64,000 nucleotides of DNA, taken from contig OY829646.1 of assembly GCA_963691815.1 (NCBI GenBank), positions 2,914,001 to 2,978,000 on the forward strand, in the 5' to 3' direction. Under the pieces are notes generated by a model, which saw nothing but the letters and a program-made list of their open reading frames with translations, was not told the DNA's origin and ran no database searches. Position 1 is the stretch's first letter; every line of letters begins with the position of its first letter. The stretch is from Echiichthys vipera (lineage: Eukaryota; Chordata; Actinopteri; Perciformes; Trachinidae). Of the stretch, positions 1-13,000 are shown one piece after another. The position numbers and the translations under genes are program-made.

Positions 1-13
1 TGCCAAAGAGAAG

Positions 14-94
14 ATGTCCTTCATAAAAGTAGATGCATCGTGTGATTTCTCCTTCCATAACCTCCCTTATGGAATCTTCTCCACACCTGATCAT
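14..94 (+). CDS. fah: fah exon 1 (coding part)
   Basis: 27 codons starting MSFIKVDAS and ending STPDH, with donor gtaagt directly after, phase 0. It encodes the start of the N-terminal SH3-like domain. Confidence 0.95.
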
Positions 95-3000
95 GTAAGT
101 GCAGTTTGGTTATTTCTGCTGGGTTTGCAAATAGATAAAGTGTTGTTCATTCAGACACAGAGAGAACTTCTGGTCAGCGGTTTTTCAAAAACAAATGCTT
201 CCATAAATGTTGGTCTACAAGGAAAAAGATGATCTCTTGTCACATCCTTGCTGAAGAGTACCGAGGGATAGGACATATGTTGAGGCGTGTTGGGCAGCTG
301 TGAGTGCACTGAGCATCCTGAGCCTGTTTCACTCTCATCCCCAAATACCAAAACCAGCAAAGATCTCACACCCAGTCAAACCGCAGTGCAACAACATGAA
401 AACGATTAACAGAATAATATAAAATTACAAATACATGCAAATACTGCAAAAAAAAATGCTCTTTCAAAAGTGACAACTATTAGCTATTGTTGAATGGAAA
501 ACTGCTCTTCTACACTGTTAACTTGAAAGAACATTTTGCACTTGATAGATGGAGGGATGTCTGAGTGTATTTTCTCTCCCCAGCCCAAACGACGCATTGG
601 TGTTGCCATTGGTGACCAGATACTGGTCCTCAGTGTGATAAAGTCTTTGTTTCGAGGGCCTGTGATTTCCAAACATCAGGATGTCTTTGACCAGGTAAGT
701 TTAATCTCTAATAGTAATCACAGAAGAGGCACCAAGGCTTTTTACCTGACAGAAATCACATGTAAGGTGCAACATCATAGTAGAAAATTAGTATTACAGT
801 ATATAGTATGATAAAAGGACCTTTCGAAAGTACTGTAAGTGCAGTCTTAATGTTCCATCCATTTGAACTGCAGTTGTGACTAATACGTTCAGCTTTATCC
901 CAGAACTGTTCATATACTGAGGCAGACTTCTGTGGCGGTAAGTTGCCCGATGGCAGCGGTTAGGGAGAGGGGACTTTTATTCTATCCAGCTGATTACAGC
1001 ATTAGCTGCAGTACGCACCAACACCCACCAGATGGCCCATGTGAACTGTTTAGACTGCAGCAGTGAACAGAGCTGTGAGCTGTGCCACTCTGTCTGCTTG
1101 TGCTCTTCTCTTGGGCCCCCCCTCCACTGGAGAAGCAGTGCATCTTTGTGCATTTAAGGGAAGTGATGTCATCTGATTATATTCTTATATGCTTTATGTA
1201 TCATAGTTGATTTGTTATCTGTGTCTCCCTACAAGCCCACACTGAATGCTTTCATGGCTCTTGGTTATGAGGCCTGGAGGGAGACCAGGAGGACTTTGCA
1301 GGGACTGCTGTCGGCCAATGAGAGCACACTGAGAGATGATGTCGGCCTTCGGAGCAGGTCAGTCTGTGTAGTCTTAATCACGCTATTGCTTTATATGGTT
1401 ACATATGTTTATGAAAATACAATACAAGAAATATTGTAATTGTCATACCAGGCTACAGTGGAGAGTTTCAGTTCTGTGGCTCAAATACCTGCTCAAAATA
1501 TGAACTGGCCTACCAGTCAAACCCTGACAGGGTTCCTGCACATCATGGGATTTTGTAATGCACCTTTACAATCAAAGCCCTTGAAAATGACTGAAATGAG
1601 TTAATCATCTGAAAAATAGGAGTTTTTCTGGAAAAGCTTTTAAAGTGCAACAGTTAGTTAGTTAGTTAGTTAGTTAGTTATATGAACTGTCACAGGTGTT
1701 TCAAACTCTGAAATTGTTGTCCAATGTCCTAACATCAGCTGGCAGATGACATTACTGCTTTATTAAGCAGTGAGTTCAACCATGTCCCACTCTCGTTGGT
1801 GTCCCTGGCTTCACTGAGCTCAACACTGCTGATCCTGGATATCTTGGATCACAAAGCTGGTTATCATCAGGCTCAGTGGACTCTGGGTTTTCCCTTGTAT
1901 GAGCATCTTCACATGAAAGAGACATAGTTCTGAATTACAAGCCAAATACATGCAGCTTCAACAGATCAAGAGCAGAAAATGTAATATGTCTTGAATATAT
2001 GACATTGGTGTCATTTTGTCATAAAGCATAACAATCAATTAGAAGAAATCCACTTCAAAAAATTCAAAATAATGGCCGAAGAAAAACTGTATATAGTTTA
2101 ACTGTAGGAGAGAAATTCAGAAAAATGAATGCCTTTAGGTCTATCTGGCTTAAAGTGGAAACGTGTGAAAAATCCTGCCTGACATAATTATTGTTGTTTG
2201 TTACTGAACTATGAAAAAGTCTCTGTTACTGTTAATTTGCTGTCACTTGAATAATTTAATTGATCACTTAATTGTATAATTTCTTCTGATTAAATTAATA
2301 TTTTGGACATAAAATAATTGGAAATGCCCTTACACCCAGTTCAGATCAAAGATTTGCAATAACTCAAGACCGTTTATCAGCGTTGCATGGAAAAGTTAAG
2401 GTGGTGTTGTTTACCTTTTTAGCACTAGATCATAGGCAAATCTTTTTACTTTGGAAAATCTCTAAATTGATGGAGTAAATATTTTAGATATTCAGCATGT
2501 ATGTAGTTAGAGATGTCCTGAAGTCAGCGCCTCAAGTATTCACAAATGTAAATATTTCAAGATACACATATATACATTTACACTGGAATATCTCTAAATT
2601 GATACAGGAGTCAGAGATGTTCTCAGCTTAAATGTATCAGTCATAATTCAAGAATTATTTATTTTTTCCAGTAACAAAAAAAATCAAAGAATAAAGAAAT
2701 TTCCTCCCAAACTTAGTGGTATTTTCTTATTAATTTAAAAAGGGGCACGGGTAGATATAATCCTATAAATCTCATTTGCGAATACTTGAATGTATAATAA
2801 AGACGGATGTAGCCACCGTGACGTGACCCATCAGTTTGTGGACTACGGTTTTGTAGCTTTTAATTTGGCATCTTGGCCTTCGCCATCTTGGTTTTTTGAC
2901 GAGAGGATGGAGCTGAGGACAAAGACGGTGTATTAATTGTGCAGTGCTTGGCTAAACACTAAAGAGTGAAACTGCATATTTTCAACCTGCAGCCATGAGT

Positions 3001-6000
3001 CATCTGGTGGACGATTACCAGCGGGTGAGCGGGGAGCTGGCGGCGTTCATCTGCCTCTACTGTCTGTGACTCAGAGCTGGTTAAAAATCTGCAGTTTCAC
3101 TTAAGTTACCGGCTAAAGCGAGTGCTAGCTAACTAACTTTAGGTTTATCAGTAAGGTTCAACCGAACGCTGACCAAGACATTTTTAGGCGACCAAACGGT
3201 TAAGCAGACTTAAATGAAGTGAAAATGGTGTGCCTGTGAGGGCAAGAACACCCAAAAAAGATTATATCCCGTTGTTAGCACAGCAACCTGTCAATAACAA
3301 GGTTGCCACACCTTAAAGCATCCCCTGCTTTATTATCTATTTGACTCTAAATGGGTCCATAATTGACTAAATGAACATCATGCTGTATTGAGGATGACTT
3401 GAAACTGTAAACTCATTAGGAAAATGTTTACTGAGGTAATAAATTAAATGATAAGCAGGCTCATTTTCTCATTGACTTCTATACATTTGTCTTCTTGCAA
3501 CCAGTGGAGTCCACCCCTGCTGGTTTAAACAGTAGTACAGAGATTCATTGGGGGTTTCAGAATGTTGCTGACCAGCACATTACAAGTAGTTGCAAATTGC
3601 AACTCATCTTGTTGTGAATCTTTGGTCTGTACTGGGCTTTAAAATGTTCTGGAAAGTGATTTCTTGTGGAATGGGAACAACCTTTTATTTCAAATTTCCT
3701 AAAGGCTTCTAGCCTTTTCTGGTTGCTGGCTGATTCGTGTTCCTTTCTTGAGACAGCTTATTTCAATGGAGGTTTGTGTCTTTCTGTTCTTGTCTTTGCA
3801 GAGCATTTGTCCATCAGAGTACAGCCACCATGCACCTTCCTGCAGACATCGGTGAGCCACTCCTGAATGTTACAACTCCTGTTGTTACAGCTGTTTGTTT
3901 CATCAAATGACATTCCTTTGGGTACCTACAGGAAATATCGTCTCAGAGCAAAAGAGTACACTGAGATATGTAGATAGGGGTGTCCATACAGTAAAATTAC
4001 ACCGCATACATACATGATCTATAATTGACAGTTCTTTATCGATGGAACCAATTTTAATAGTTTACGTTTGCAATGTTTCATCCCTTAGTCAGACTGAGGA
4101 AGGCACAATGACGGTTTGATACTTGCTTATTTACTTGCTAAGTAGATGTAAATGCAGGGAATAGCATTCACACATTTAAATGGATTTGCACATCAGCACC
4201 AGGGGGCACTGTTTAATAACATATTCCATTTCTAATACTTATGACTTGGCTTCAGTGAGGCTGATAGACTTCACTAATGAAAGAAGGGTACAGACAGTAG
4301 ATAGGAAGATTTCAGCCTGCCCCTCTTACAAATTGTCTGATCTGTCTCCCACAGGCGATTACACTGACTTCTACTCCTCCAGAGATCACGCCACCAATGT
4401 TGGAACCATGTTCCGGGGAAAGGAGAATGCTCTGATGCCAAACTGGTACACTATGAATCAAACCAGCAGGAGGCACTAACAGCTCTTTGTAGAATCAACA
4501 GAAGGCTCTGATTCATTTCCAGTGTTGGGGCAGATATTTAGAGACAGCTTGAAACAAATTTTTCAAGGCTCTCTGCAAACAGTGATATGTGGAGGGACAC
4601 TACAAGGTTTCTCCAATAGATCTGGTCCCCAGAACATTAGTGTGCATGTAAACATACCCCACACCTCAGCCACACTGCACAGAGAGCCTTCATTTGTTCT
4701 TGGGCTCCCATGGGAGGAATGCAAAGGTGGCTCTGATACACTGCACTTTAGTTAAGCAGATGATTGGTAAGCTGTTCCTTCCTGCTCAACATGTCACATA
4801 TCAGGATCAGGATAGTTTTAGCAATCGTTCTTTCATGATAGACCAAATGTTTCTGAATCGTGCCTGCGACAGTCATTGTGATATCCAGTACAACAGCACG
4901 ACCTTGAGTGTGATATTGCTTTAATTCCACAGTTCTACAAGTGCCATTTATTAGTTAAAGGCAATGAGCCACAACAGATTTTGGTTCCTTTATTTATTTA
5001 AAGACAAACATTTCCTGCACACTTGCTAACCAGCACTAACTTTGTGTAAGCTAGCTCTACACGTTGCCGCAGGCCCGTTACTTTTTATCATGTGCATTTA
5101 TCTCTATGTTTCCATTTATTGTGCCATCAGTGAAAAAAGAGTCTGTAGAAAGTCTCTTTGGTGGCATGTGTGGTTCTGATGAGCTAACTGTTGATCAGAC
5201 AGTAACGTTACGTCGCTCCACTGTTTCTTGCTCTGCAGACTGTATTCGGTTTACTCTTCTTAACAGACTATTGTCCATGTTATATTTTTGAGACTTGAGT
5301 CTGAAAGCAGTTCAAAGCCTTAAAGTGTTTGCATTAGCGTCATTTTTGCTCTTCTCTAATTTGTCTAGCGTTAGGTCAGCGGATGAGAGAGACGAGTGCT
5401 GGACCCAGCGGCTCTTGTATCCAGGCTTCTTTCCTTCCCTTCCTCCTCTTCTGATGATCATTCATAATTTAGCTCAAATATTATTTGTGGAAATATGTTT
5501 TAGCATTTAGTTTAGACCCTTAATGTAATTAACCGTTATTAGAACACTAAAGGGGAGTAATACATGGGTCGATGCTGTACCGTATATCAGTACTCATTAA
5601 ATGCCTCTTGTCCAGTCCAGTCACATTACTTAGAACTAAAGCAGCATTGATTAGTCAATTAATTGATTAGCTGTCAACTATTAAATCAATCGCCAAATAT
5701 TTTTATAATTGATTAATCATTTTAAGTCATTTTTTAGAAAAAAAAGAAATATGACCTAATCCTAACTCAACTAATTCTGCAATAAAGTGTGTTTAGTGAA
5801 ATCCCATTCCTGCTCAATAGTCACAATTGTAGACTGAAGTATGAAGACACAGTGGCCCATGTGCAACCGAACTTTATTTTCCCACTTGCTTGTGTCACAG
5901 TTGTGCTAACATTCAGTATTGTGTTATGCAGGTTGAGGCTTCCAGTGGGGTACCATGGTAGAGCATCATCAGTGGTTGTTTCTGGGACCCCCATCCGCCG

Positions 6001-8619
6001 CCCCTCAGGCCAGATGAGACCTGACCAGAGTAAGGTCCTTACACTCACCAGTGTTGGGCTATATTATTTATATAATTTATGTATGCGTAAGTTTACACAT
6101 CTTCAAGACAGGTGATTACATCTTTGTTAACCCTAACAGAGTACTCCAACACACTGCACTCCTGTATCATTGTCAGACTTTTGTTGTAATAAGTCCACAG
6201 AGCTGAACCTCTTACAGCTGATGATAACCTTGTTTCCTTGTCCTTTCTCTTAGCAAAACCTCCAGTGTTTGGGCCCTCTAAGCAGCTGGACATTGAGCTG
6301 GAGATGGTGATTACAGTGTTTACTTAATCTAATCACCAGTATGTTTGGAATGTTTAAATAGATGTGGAAATGTCTTCATTTCAACATCTGTTATATTTGG
6401 GATAGAGGGCAGAGTTGCCCTCCTCTGTTGCCTTTTGCCAGTCTGTGTGATATTCAATATTGCAAAATATCAGGATTTCACTGCTGTTATATTTCTTCTT
6501 TACTCTGAAAAGGCCTTCTTTGTTGGAGGAGGGAATCAGCTCGGGGAGCCCATTACCATTAACAAAGCCCATGAACACATCTTTGGCATGGTACTTATGA
6601 ATGACTGGAGTGGTAAGAGCCTCTGCAACAACATCACACCAACATCATTCATCTGTGCTTGTAAATGTTTTTTATGGTTCCCGGACACATCCCAGCCAAC
6701 CTGGGATGACGCTTTTCCGGTCATGGTTTTAGAAAATATAATAAAACTAACCAGAATGTCATGGAAAGGAGATATTTAACATGCAGCACTCATGTTCATA
6801 GCAGTCATGTCTGCGTGACTGTTGTGATTCTTTGATGAAGCTGATGCTATGCTACGCAACCAAATCCGAAGCTCTAATTAGCAGAGTATTCTTTAATTTA
6901 CCTCTGCATTAAACATGTTGATGCCACTTTAGATTTAGTCAAATGGTAATGGCTTTAGATTAAATGGCGGAGTAAGTGCTCATCTAAACAAGAGTGGGTT
7001 TATGTATTATTGATTCAGCTGGAGATCTCTGGAGAGGACATGTACATTGCTGTTGCTCTCCACCTGTCATTCTCGCTAATATCTCCTCTTTACTCCTGTC
7101 TCAGTCATACTGAGCCTGCCACTTTCCTCCATCTCTGCCAGCAGAAGTCAATTAAAACCAGCATTACAACACAATATCAATTATATTAATAGAAAAATCT
7201 GGGTGACCGTATCTTCTCATAAGGCTGAAAGCAGATTGCTTGTTTAAAGCAGAGTTATAGCTATAGCGGAGCTAGAGTGGAGTCTGGGTACTGCCAGATT
7301 TTCTGTCCCTCTAGTTCCCACTGCCTTTTCTCCTTGAACATCTGTGGCCTTTCACCTGTGCCTGAGCATCAACAGGAAGGTGTTGTGAGATTCGGGCCGA
7401 GCCACCTTGTATGGTTCCCATTTGTACTTGTAGACGATAAATAAATTACCTAAAGCTAGATTATATAATACTGATTAAAAATAAATGTGTAATATAGTAA
7501 AAAAAAAAAAATAATAATAATAATAACAAATAGTGACACAAATAGCAGAATATATGAATCAACAAATTACAATAATGAGTCAGAGAAATGGTGGGAGATG
7601 AAAATAGCCCACACTAACCTTTCCTGACCAACAGAGAGAATAATGCACTAAAATATGAGTTAGTTTATCATCCTACTGTATATAATGTAAGAAAACTCAC
7701 CAAGTTTCTTGTTTCTTTTCTGTGCAGTTCGAGCCTGGGTCCTGTCAACTACGATCTGTTGTATCTGTTGCAAACAGTGTAGTAAATTTAAAAATATGTT
7801 TTCCCTGCTGTCTAAAAAATAATTGGGACATTTTCAAAATTCACTTTGAATTAAATTGAAGCTATTTTTTTAATTAATTCAAATTTAAGCTTAAATTATC
7901 TGTTTTTACTGCCTGTTTAATGTCAACATGAGTTAATTTCTGACATAGGTTGCAAAGCAGAGGCTAATGTTTTCTGACTTCTAGCATCATGTAAACTGTA
8001 AGTTTCTGCAAAGTAACTGAGTCGAAGAGCATACAGTACACATTATCATGGAATGCTTAGCAGGAAGACAAGTCACCACACATTCTTCTGGTAGTTTTTG
8101 TATTCCCTGCTATTGCCTGACAGTAGCTATAATTACCATTACAGAACCATGACCTGTCTACTTATGAGGTAATATTTGTGTTTACTCTCAGCCAGGGACA
8201 TCCAGTCATGGGAGTATGTTCCTCTTGGTCCTTTCCTGGGGAAGAACTTCGGGACAACCATCTCACCCTGGGTTATCCCAATGGAGGCGCTGTTACCTTT
8301 TGCAGAGCCCAACCCCATCCAGGTTAGTACAAGTTCACAACTTACATGGGAATGTGTCATCATCAACAGCAAGACGGCCATTTTTGAAGAATAAGGTTAA
8401 GAAAAGTATTAAAAATAACTGCTAAACTAACACAGAACACTTTACAGGGAATATGATTCAAAGCATGAAATATAGTATATGGTATACTGTCAAAGGTAGG
8501 TTAATGTTACGGGGTTTCATTTGGCTGGATACTAAGTTAATCATTCATGATTAGCTGATGATTAGTTCTGTTTCCCCGTCAGCTAAGAGTTTGGCTCGAG
8601 TGGCGAGTTTGCTAAATGA

Positions 8620-8651
<32 letters not shown>

Positions 8652-9982
8652 AAAAAAGAAAGAAACTCACAAACTGTCAGGAAAGGACATATTCTTACAG
8701 TGCACTTTTCCATATTAAGCTAAAAAATAAATACTGTTCCAACAATGAACAACTCTGGTTTTCTTGGAATGAAAATATGCCGTCTCTAAACACACTTTTC
8801 CCCACTGTCTGATGAGCAGCTCTCTCTCTTCAGAGTCAAACCATTAAATTAGCAAAATAAAATAACAATGCCCCCAAAAATGCCCCCCAAAAAAGTACAA
8901 CCAAAAGCTGATATATGGCCCAAAGCTAGTAGGTTTTAACGCCAAACACAAGATAGACATTATCATCATCATCAGTAACATTAATGGGTGGTAATGTTGC
9001 CTGAGGGGGGTCATGTCCATATAGAGCAGAGGCCTGGACTATGAAGCCAGTTCAACAGACCAGGCTGTCTTCTGGTTATCTACTTCACTAACATCCACAG
9101 TCATGCTAACAGGCCAAACTATAATTAATGAGACAAAAAGTGTGTGTCTTTGGCATAAAGTGTATTGGGTGTACTTTAAAGTTGTACTCCATATGATTTG
9201 AGATCCCTTGTTTCTAGCGGCCTCTGGGGCAGTAAGATGTAACTGCAGGTGAGCCTGTCCTTTCAGAGCCTCCATCTTGTCACGTTCATGGTCACTGGTT
9301 TTTTTGCTCTTTTGTAAACTTTATTGAAACACATTCACCTCTCTACCTCCCTCATAAATCCATAAACACATGTTCCTATTACACTTCTGCCTTTACTACA
9401 AAACTGACTCAGAAGTGTGAAGTTCTGATTACAATGAAACAGATCATAAGTGACAGTGAAGAGATTCAGCGACAGACCAAAAGCTGTCAGCAGTCACTAA
9501 CATGGAGACTTATTTACATCTAGAGAGGGAATGTCTCCACAGACACGCATATGTAAATACTCAGAAAAAAGGCAACACATGCTTTCATTAGTGGGTCACA
9601 TGATCAATCACCATTGTTTTAACTCACTCTGTGATAGAGAGGGACTTAAAGACAATTCAATTGATGAATATCTTACTGTTTATATCTTTGGAGTGTGAGG
9701 AAGGGGGGTGGATATGCCCAGCAACCACAATAATAACAACTATGATAATAATAAAATGATCACTGAATATACCAAAATGTCAGTTTTCTTTCGATTTCCC
9801 CTCTCTCTGCAGGATCCAGAGCCCCTCCCCTACCTGCAACACCCTGATGCTTACACACTCAACATTAACCTGTTTGTGTCACTTAAAGGTACTGTACACA
9901 AAGTGACTATCATCATCTACTGTAATGACTTCACTGTGTGGTTAATTAGTTGAATACTCTCTCTCTCTCTCTCCCCCTCTCG

Positions 9983-10075
<93 letters not shown>

Positions 10076-13000
10076 CCCTGAGGTGATCCATGGTAATGAG
10101 TAGCCATTAAATCATTTTATGTCTCCCTCTCCATACTCTCTCTCTCTGTATTTCTCTCATCCACGCTGCTTAATATTTTACCACCTGTACTTTACACCAA
10201 CACCTCTGATGGTTGTCTGCCATACAAACGTATGTATTATGAACTTAATGCTCACACACACGCTGTACTCACAGTACACTGTTCCAAATAAAGTTTTGGA
10301 GAAGGATAAACCTAACCAACAGATGGTCCCCCTCTAAAGATGAACAGGCTTATGATCAAATGTGAAGTATCATATTGCAGTACTTTTAGGTGGGCTACTC
10401 TCTTAGAAGTTAAAGTGTAATTCCAGCGTAAAAGCATCCCATGGTCTTTTTTGACATGAATATACAGCAAATAAGCCATTTTTTTTGTTGATCACACATT
10501 AACAGAGAAATCCCAGAGAGTTGCTAACAGCCAAACATGGCTAACACTGAGTAGCTCTGAACAGTCCATAACGGCTTTTTTTAACCACTAATACTGCTCA
10601 AAATAACACCAAACCTCTGCAGTAGCATGATACGACATATATGGATGGAAAGTATTGAACTGAACTCCAGTGCATTCTTAATCGACTTTTATGGACTACC
10701 TCTCAATATGGATGTAGCCGGCTGCTAAGGCTTGTAGCATTGTAAAACAGTCTTTTTTAATAAACTCCAGGTTTGCTAACTTCGTTGTTGGTGCTTTGTT
10801 TATACTGTTGGATGGTTTAAATTTATTGAATAAAAAGGGATCATATTTTCTTCTCTCTTTCTAGGATTCTAAAACACAGTACTACAATATATTATGAGGT
10901 AAATATCTGTTTCAGTAGAAGTGAATTTTCACTGTTTGTCTTTTAGGAGATGGCATGGCAGAGGCAGCAACCATCTGCAAGTCAAACTTTAAGGTAAGAA
11001 CTTTGTGTGCAGAGCCGGATCCACTGTAATGCCACATTCAAACCGGAAGCGACAGAAGCAATAGAAGCAGCACGATTACATACATAAAGTCAATCTACAT
11101 ACGTGTCTCAAGATGGGCTACGCTTTACCCCCCGTTGGTCACGATGCGATAGACACGAAAATTGAATGATATTCGCGTCCAACACCTCCAACGTGCGAGT
11201 TTCAGCCAAATTGTGTGACGCTATGGCACGTCAGCCAATCAGAAGGAAAGAGAGTGTGAGGAGGTGGTGCGAGTGTTGTGATTCCCCCGCTGGCAGAAGC
11301 ACTACTTGTCAACAATGGAGGAGACGTATCTTGGACTTCCACAACATGTACAATGCAGCAACAGTGGTTATCTCAGCCATGGTTGATGAGAGAAAGGAAA
11401 TAGCGGGTGTAAAATGTTTATATAGGTGGGTTCGCATCATCATCGCGTGGATGATGCAATTGGCACGTCCAAATGGTCCAAATATGATCAAGCAGCGCAT
11501 TACTCACTTTTCTTGCAATTTCATCATGTCTATCGCACCTGGTCTGAACGCGGCATAATTAATGTGCTGCATTATTTCTATAATACAGCATATAGGGTGT
11601 TTTTGGTATTAGACAGGTCAGTCACAAAGGCTACGTTCACACTAAAGTTCCAAGTGACCTGGATCTGATTTTTTTCACTCATATGTGACCCATATCTGAT
11701 TTTCTTTTCTTTCTTTTTTTTTAAAGATTCTTTTTTTGGCAGTCTTTAAGCCTTTTTTTATTAGACAGGACAGACAGGAAATGGGATGAGAGAGGGGGGG
11801 GGGGGGGGGGGCATGCAGCAAAGGGCCGCAGTTTGGTGTAGAACCCGCTGCAGCTGCCTCAAGGACCTTCAGCCTCTTTACATGGGGCGACTGTGCCACC
11901 ACAGTAGTGGCTGCTGGTCTCTTAAGGAAGGGAAGCTCATTTTTCCGGCCCATATCATAAATGTGTTTTTTTATTTATATGTAAATTCTACCCTTCATTC
12001 CTTTTCAGGAAAATGATCTGTGACCTTGTCGTACTAACTAGGCGTCTTTTCCAGAGACTTGACCAGTGTCCTCTCAATGGCAGCAGAGCTAGGCTGCTTA
12101 CACAGCCTAGGCCCAGCTGGAGCTGCTGCGCCAGGCTACTTTGAAGTGTGACCGCCTGTGAGTGTGAGTGTGAGTGACAGGGGAGAAGCTCCACAGCTGC
12201 TGCTGCTCGTTGGTGAAAGAAACCGCAGAGTGACAGAACAGAGTCTCCAAACACAACACTAGTCGTTTTTAACAAAGACAAAGTCTCTGGGGATCGGTAA
12301 AGTCTCCGGATCAGTTCAGAACAACGGAATGAAAAACTAAGAAAATGCTCCGCTGTATGTTTACTCTTCAAGATCGCTGATTCGCTCATTTAACTGTCAA
12401 TCAAAATAGGATTCCGCCTCAGACAGCTCATACAATCATCATGCAGAAGCCGACCCTCCGGGCCAGCCCACTGTCCCATAGACCCCCAGAGACGCTGAGT
12501 GTTCCATGGGCGGGACAAAGCCCAGCATTTATCCAATGAGCGTCTAGTTTGGCTGCAGTGGAACAACCCGCTCTACGCTTCCCCGTTGAAGTCAGTAGAA
12601 GCTGAGCGTCCGACTGTGTAAAGAGCTGTGGAGCTGTGGGGATGAATGAGAAGGAAGTTGCTCCAGTTACCTGTGATAAGTAGCTGATTCTGAACTAAAG
12701 ATGAAGGCTTTCTAGAGCATATTTAGTCAATGAAATGTTCACACAGCAGTACATATTTCACCACTTTTTTTTGTTTTGGTGACATTTTAAGGAAAGCTGA
12801 GCTTCCCTTGCAGTCTTAGAGCAATCGCCACCAGCCGCCCCTTGATTTGCGTTTGACACTGTGAACAGTACAAGTTCCATTGAATCGGACATTTTCCAAT
12901 CAGAAATAGGCCTCTTTTAAATGTGCTACTGAATAGGATTTTTAAATGTGACCGCAAACTGAACAGCCAGGTCACATTTAATGAGACTTTGAGATTTTGA

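Larger units (their letters stand above)
1358..3801 (+). other. fah intron 3
   Basis: 2444 bases. Holds a short TTAG tetranucleotide run (1652-1680) and, at about 2812-3250, a GC-richer segment that I recognise as a dispersed teleost repeat (catcttgg... gacgagaggatggagctgagg). The rest is AT-rich unique-looking sequence. Confidence 0.8.

Noticed and set aside
2996..3070. Short ATG frame (MSHLVDDYQR...) followed by a gtgag donor-like site in fah intron 3
   Set aside because: It is 24 codons, ends in a stop, lies inside a dispersed repeat, and the fah reading frame is complete without it.
8139..8381. 80-codon minus-strand frame over fah exon 9
   Set aside because: It is the antisense shadow of a conserved fah exon.
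11166..11558. 130-codon plus-strand frame in fah intron 11
   Set aside because: It runs through the terminal repeat of a Harbinger-like MITE and ends at its border. Only a short MADF-like phrase in another reading is suggestive.
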